From: an uncultured Actinomyces sp.
GTDB taxonomy: Bacteria > Actinomycetota > Actinomycetes > Actinomycetales > Actinomycetaceae
Direction of reading: 5' to 3'
Assembly: GCA_900554605.1 (NCBI GenBank)
Contig: USHU01000008.1
Location: forward strand, 1-16,007
DNA: 16,007 bases
Part shown: positions 13,764-16,007 of the stretch, one piece after another
How positions within the stretch are numbered: the stretch's first letter is position 1
Layout of the letters: each line of letters starts with the position of its first letter
Notes under the pieces: generated by a model
Told to the model about the DNA's origin: nothing
The model's database searches: none
Seen by the model: the letters and a program-made list of their open reading frames with translations, nothing else
Translations under genes and position numbers: made by a program

Positions 13764-13780
13764 GTATGTGCAGGTATGTG
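13764..13780. repeat. Two GTATGTG direct repeats 10 bases apart
   Basis: GTATGTG occurs at 13764-13770 and 13774-13780, exactly one helical turn apart, between the divergent PDZ protease and metalloprotease genes. The spacing is typical of tandem half-sites for a response regulator, but no known box was matched. Confidence 0.4.
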
Positions 13781-13791
13781 AAGACGATTGC

Positions 13792-13851
13792 GCTGTGAGC
13801 TAAGTTCGTTCCAAACTGGGCATTGAGCTAGAACGCGGCCCAGCTCACAGC
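13792..13851. promoter_or_regulatory. 10-bp inverted repeat upstream of DUF2342 gene
   Basis: GCTGTGAGCT (13792-13801) and AGCTCACAGC (13842-13851) are perfect arms 40 bases apart. A nested pair, CTGGGC (13816-13821) and GCCCAG (13838-13843), overlaps the right arm. The right arm abuts TAGGCT (13852-13857), a putative -10 lying 6 bases before the ATG. It could be a looping operator or a hairpin. Confidence 0.45.
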
Positions 13852-13863
13852 TAGGCTCAACAC

Positions 13864-15393
13864 ATGAGCGACAACGAATCGAACATGGAAGAGTTTCTCC
13901 GTAACCTGCTCGGCGAGCAGGCAGCCCGAGCGGCAATGGAATCCATGCGCGCTCGCGGGATTGACCCCGAAAGTCTCAACAGTCAATTCCCCGATCCCGA
14001 GGTCATGCGTCAGGCACTGACTCAGTTCTCCATCATGATGAATGGACCTTCAGTTGGACCTGTGGATTGGAAGAGCGCCCTTCAGCTCGCTCAGTCGAAG
14101 GCATGGGATTCACGAGAAACTGCGGTGACTGCCGCTCAAGCACAGCGCGCCCGTGAAGCGATGACTGTCGCAGATCTGTGGCTGGATGCCACCGTCGAGT
14201 TTTCTCCCGGTCCCGTCAACCGTCAGGTTTGGACTCGCGCCGAGTGGATCGACGGTACTGCGGAGGTGTGGAAGAAGATCTGCGAGCCGGTTGCAGCTAA
14301 CGTCGCCAAGGCCTTCGAGGATGTGCTCAACGAGCAAGAACAACACCTGCCCGAGATTGATCCCTCAGCATCAGAAGACATGCCTGATATCGCCAGTTTG
14401 CTCAACTCAATGCGCAGCATCTTACCGAAGATGTCTTCTTTCCTTTTCGCGAGCCAGATCGGTGTTGCCTTGGGGAAAATTGCGCAGAGCGCCATGGGAT
14501 CCACCGATGTCGGTATTCCTTTAACCAATGGCTCGACAACTGCGCTGGTCGCGCGCAATGTTGAGGATTTCGCCGATGAACTGGATATCCCCTTCGAAGA
14601 GGTTCTTCAGTTCATTGCCCTTCGTGAGTGCGCGCACCGCCGCCTCTTCTCCGGAGTCCCGTGGCTTTCTGGGGATCTGATTCGCGCGGTTGAGCGCTAT
14701 GCCCAGCACATTGCGATCGATTCACATGCAGTCGCCGAGGCCGCAGCACATTTCGATCCGGAAAACGATGAATTCACCGAAGACACTCTCAACGAACAAA
14801 TCTTCGCAGCTGCCCCCACTCCCGAGCAGATCGCTGCAATGGAGCGAGTTGAAAACCTCCTTGCCCTCATTGAAGGTTGGGTTGATGTCGTCACTACTCA
14901 GGCGGCCCTACCCTACTTACCTAACCTCGAACAGCTTCGTGAGCTCATGCGTCGCCGGCGCGCACTGGGCGGTCCGGTTGAGAAGATTCTCGGTAGCCTC
15001 ATCGGGTTGAAAATGCGTCCGCGGCGCGCACGAGATGCCGCGAAGCTCTTCCAGCTGGTATTTGAAGACGGCGGAACCCATGCGCGTGAGGATTTGTGGG
15101 CTCACCCGGATCTGATCCCCAATAGCAATGAGCTTGATTCCCCGGAAACCTTCGTCGCTCTTCGCCATGCCGAAGCCGAGGCCAGCGCCGACATGGATCA
15201 GGCACTGGAGTCTCTCTTGGACGGTTCGATGGGGTGGGCTGAGGGCCTTGATCCCTCAATGGATCCCGAGGCCGATACCCTTCGTAAGGCGGGGTACCAG
15301 ATTGGGCAGCCAGACGAGGCCGCTCATCCAACAGATTCGGGGGATGATTCCTCAGAAGAACCACCAAGCGAAGCCGACAGCGATCTTTCCTGA
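13864..15393 (+). CDS. DUF2342 zinc-dependent metalloprotease-like protein
   Basis: This is a 509-residue soluble protein matching the actinobacterial DUF2342 family annotated as a zinc-dependent metalloprotease or putative hydrolase. Landmarks are an N-terminal segment with GPSVGPVDW (61-69), FLFASQIGVALGKIAQ (193-208), LRECAHRRLFSGVPWL (253-268), and LIEGWVDVVT in the middle of the second half. The putative metal site reads RECAH (254-258), so the first histidine of HExxH is an arginine. The last 60 residues are acidic and low-complexity. The ATG at 13864 lacks a Shine-Dalgarno sequence; TAGGCT ends 6 bases upstream. The next gene lies 134 bases downstream on the same strand. Confidence 0.88.
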   Translation: MSDNESNMEEFLRNLLGEQAARAAMESMRARGIDPESLNSQFPDPEVMRQALTQFSIMMNGPSVGPVDWKSALQLAQSKAWDSRETAVTAAQAQRAREAMTVADLWLDATVEFSPGPVNRQVWTRAEWIDGTAEVWKKICEPVAANVAKAFEDVLNEQEQHLPEIDPSASEDMPDIASLLNSMRSILPKMSSFLFASQIGVALGKIAQSAMGSTDVGIPLTNGSTTALVARNVEDFADELDIPFEEVLQFIALRECAHRRLFSGVPWLSGDLIRAVERYAQHIAIDSHAVAEAAAHFDPENDEFTEDTLNEQIFAAAPTPEQIAAMERVENLLALIEGWVDVVTTQAALPYLPNLEQLRELMRRRRALGGPVEKILGSLIGLKMRPRRARDAAKLFQLVFEDGGTHAREDLWAHPDLIPNSNELDSPETFVALRHAEAEASADMDQALESLLDGSMGWAEGLDPSMDPEADTLRKAGYQIGQPDEAAHPTDSGDDSSEEPPSEADSDLS

Positions 15394-15411
15394 TACTGAC
15401 AGGCAAGTATC
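15392..15411. repeat. Small hairpin after DUF2342 gene
   Basis: GATACT (15392-15397) and AGTATC (15406-15411) flank an 8-base loop right at the stop codon. No T-tract follows, so it is at best a weak terminator. Confidence 0.35.
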
Positions 15412-15527
15412 GAGCCCATCCACAGGGTGCGCGGACCTTCGGCGTTTTCCACAGATTGCGCTGAAGTGCCCGCTCGAAGTCTCCTTGCGTACACAATGGA
15501 ATTTATCCATGACAGTGCGGAGGAACA

Positions 15528-16007
15528 ATGACGAACTCTCTCAGCCTTGAAATCAACGGGATTGACCCGGTCACGGTCGCCGCGGTCGACCTCATCATTC
15601 AGACCCTGCCAAGCACAAGAATGCGCCTGGTCGATTCTCGCCGGCTCAGCGCAGAATTAGCGCGCTTATTCCCAGATGAGCACCCGTTTCCTCGCCGCTC
15701 TCAAGCAATGCGTGCTCATCTTGAGCATCGCTACCCCGATCTACGCTATTGCAATTCGTATTCGCCGGTCGATCTGGCAATTGTGTCTTCTCAAGGTGCT
15801 CATAATCTTGAACAAAGCGATTCTTTCATGCTCGAAGACATTCCCCACATTTTGAGCTGTCAGAGTGAGGGCTGGTGGGATATTGTCCCTCTTGTCATTC
15901 CAGGCATCACCTGCTGCGCTCGCTGCATCGATTCATTCCCGGAAGGTAGCCCTTCAAAAGGACGAAACATTGCTCTGTGGCGTCTCGAGTCACCACTTCC
16001 CTGGCTC
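15528..16007 (+). CDS. ThiF/cyclodehydratase-like protein, N-terminal part (runs off right edge)
   Basis: The start is ATG at 15528 with GGAGGA four bases upstream; 160 residues are visible and the frame is still open at the end. The visible protein starts MTNSLSLEINGIDPVTVAAV and holds a segment VPLVIPGITCCARCIDSFPE with a C-x-x-C pair near residues 128-132. A similar Cys-x-x-Cys stretch occurs in the actinobacterial family annotated as a bacteriocin cyclodehydratase-domain or ThiF-like protein (Rv3196-like), which follows the DUF2342 gene in other actinobacteria. The assignment is inferred from synteny and this short motif; no adenylation motif is visible yet because the gene is cut. Confidence 0.55.
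   Translation, partial: MTNSLSLEINGIDPVTVAAVDLIIQTLPSTRMRLVDSRRLSAELARLFPDEHPFPRRSQAMRAHLEHRYPDLRYCNSYSPVDLAIVSSQGAHNLEQSDSFMLEDIPHILSCQSEGWWDIVPLVIPGITCCARCIDSFPEGSPSKGRNIALWRLESPLPWL

Noticed and set aside
15501..15512. DnaA-box-like TTATCCAT
   Set aside because: A single imperfect match without clustering or a dnaA/dnaN context.

Overview
The window reads as a piece of an actinobacterial chromosome, most likely from the Actinomycetaceae (Actinomyces/Schaalia-like). The grounds are moderate-to-high GC, actinobacteria-restricted families (a PdtaS-type sensor kinase, UPF0182, PPA1309, DUF2342 metalloprotease, DUF2505), and several starts with no Shine-Dalgarno sequence that look leaderless. 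The genus is inferred from protein flavour only.

Positions 1-3218 look like one end of a mobilizable or integrative element. A partial reading frame enters from the left edge and is followed by a small charged coiled-coil protein (156-533). Next comes a 373-base non-coding stretch packed with inverted repeats, several sharing an AGCGNAGCG-like loop. A Mob/Pre (MOBV-like) relaxase with an altered metal-binding motif follows (907-2400), then a terminator shared with a convergent ArdA antirestriction gene (2454-2984). The ardA leader contains three overlapping inverted repeats, the last of which touches the ribosome binding site. The element stops at the 3' end of an initiator tRNA gene (3219-3292, minus strand), a typical integration position. 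The integrase and the other end must lie outside the window.

Positions 3293-8855 are housekeeping: rmuC on the plus strand, convergent with a minus-strand cluster DUF2505 gene - osmC-like - thyA - folA (7132 down to 4602). This cluster is divergent from the sensor kinase gene pdtaS (7250-8719). An 8-bp inverted repeat lies over the putative promoters of both divergent genes.

Positions 8855-16007 carry a conserved actinobacterial block: UPF0182 membrane protein (-), PPA1309-family protein (+), Lon-like PDZ protease (-), DUF2342 zinc-metalloprotease-like protein (+), and the start of a ThiF/cyclodehydratase-like protein (+, cut by the window end). The order resembles my recollection of Rv3193c-Rv3196 in Mycobacterium tuberculosis. 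Each divergent intergenic gap contains palindromes or repeats near the predicted promoters.

The most interesting material is the structured DNA/RNA array upstream of the relaxase, the relaxase's QxxExxPHxQ motif, and the ardA leader. All functional statements rest on reading the sequence and family knowledge; no search or folding program was run.
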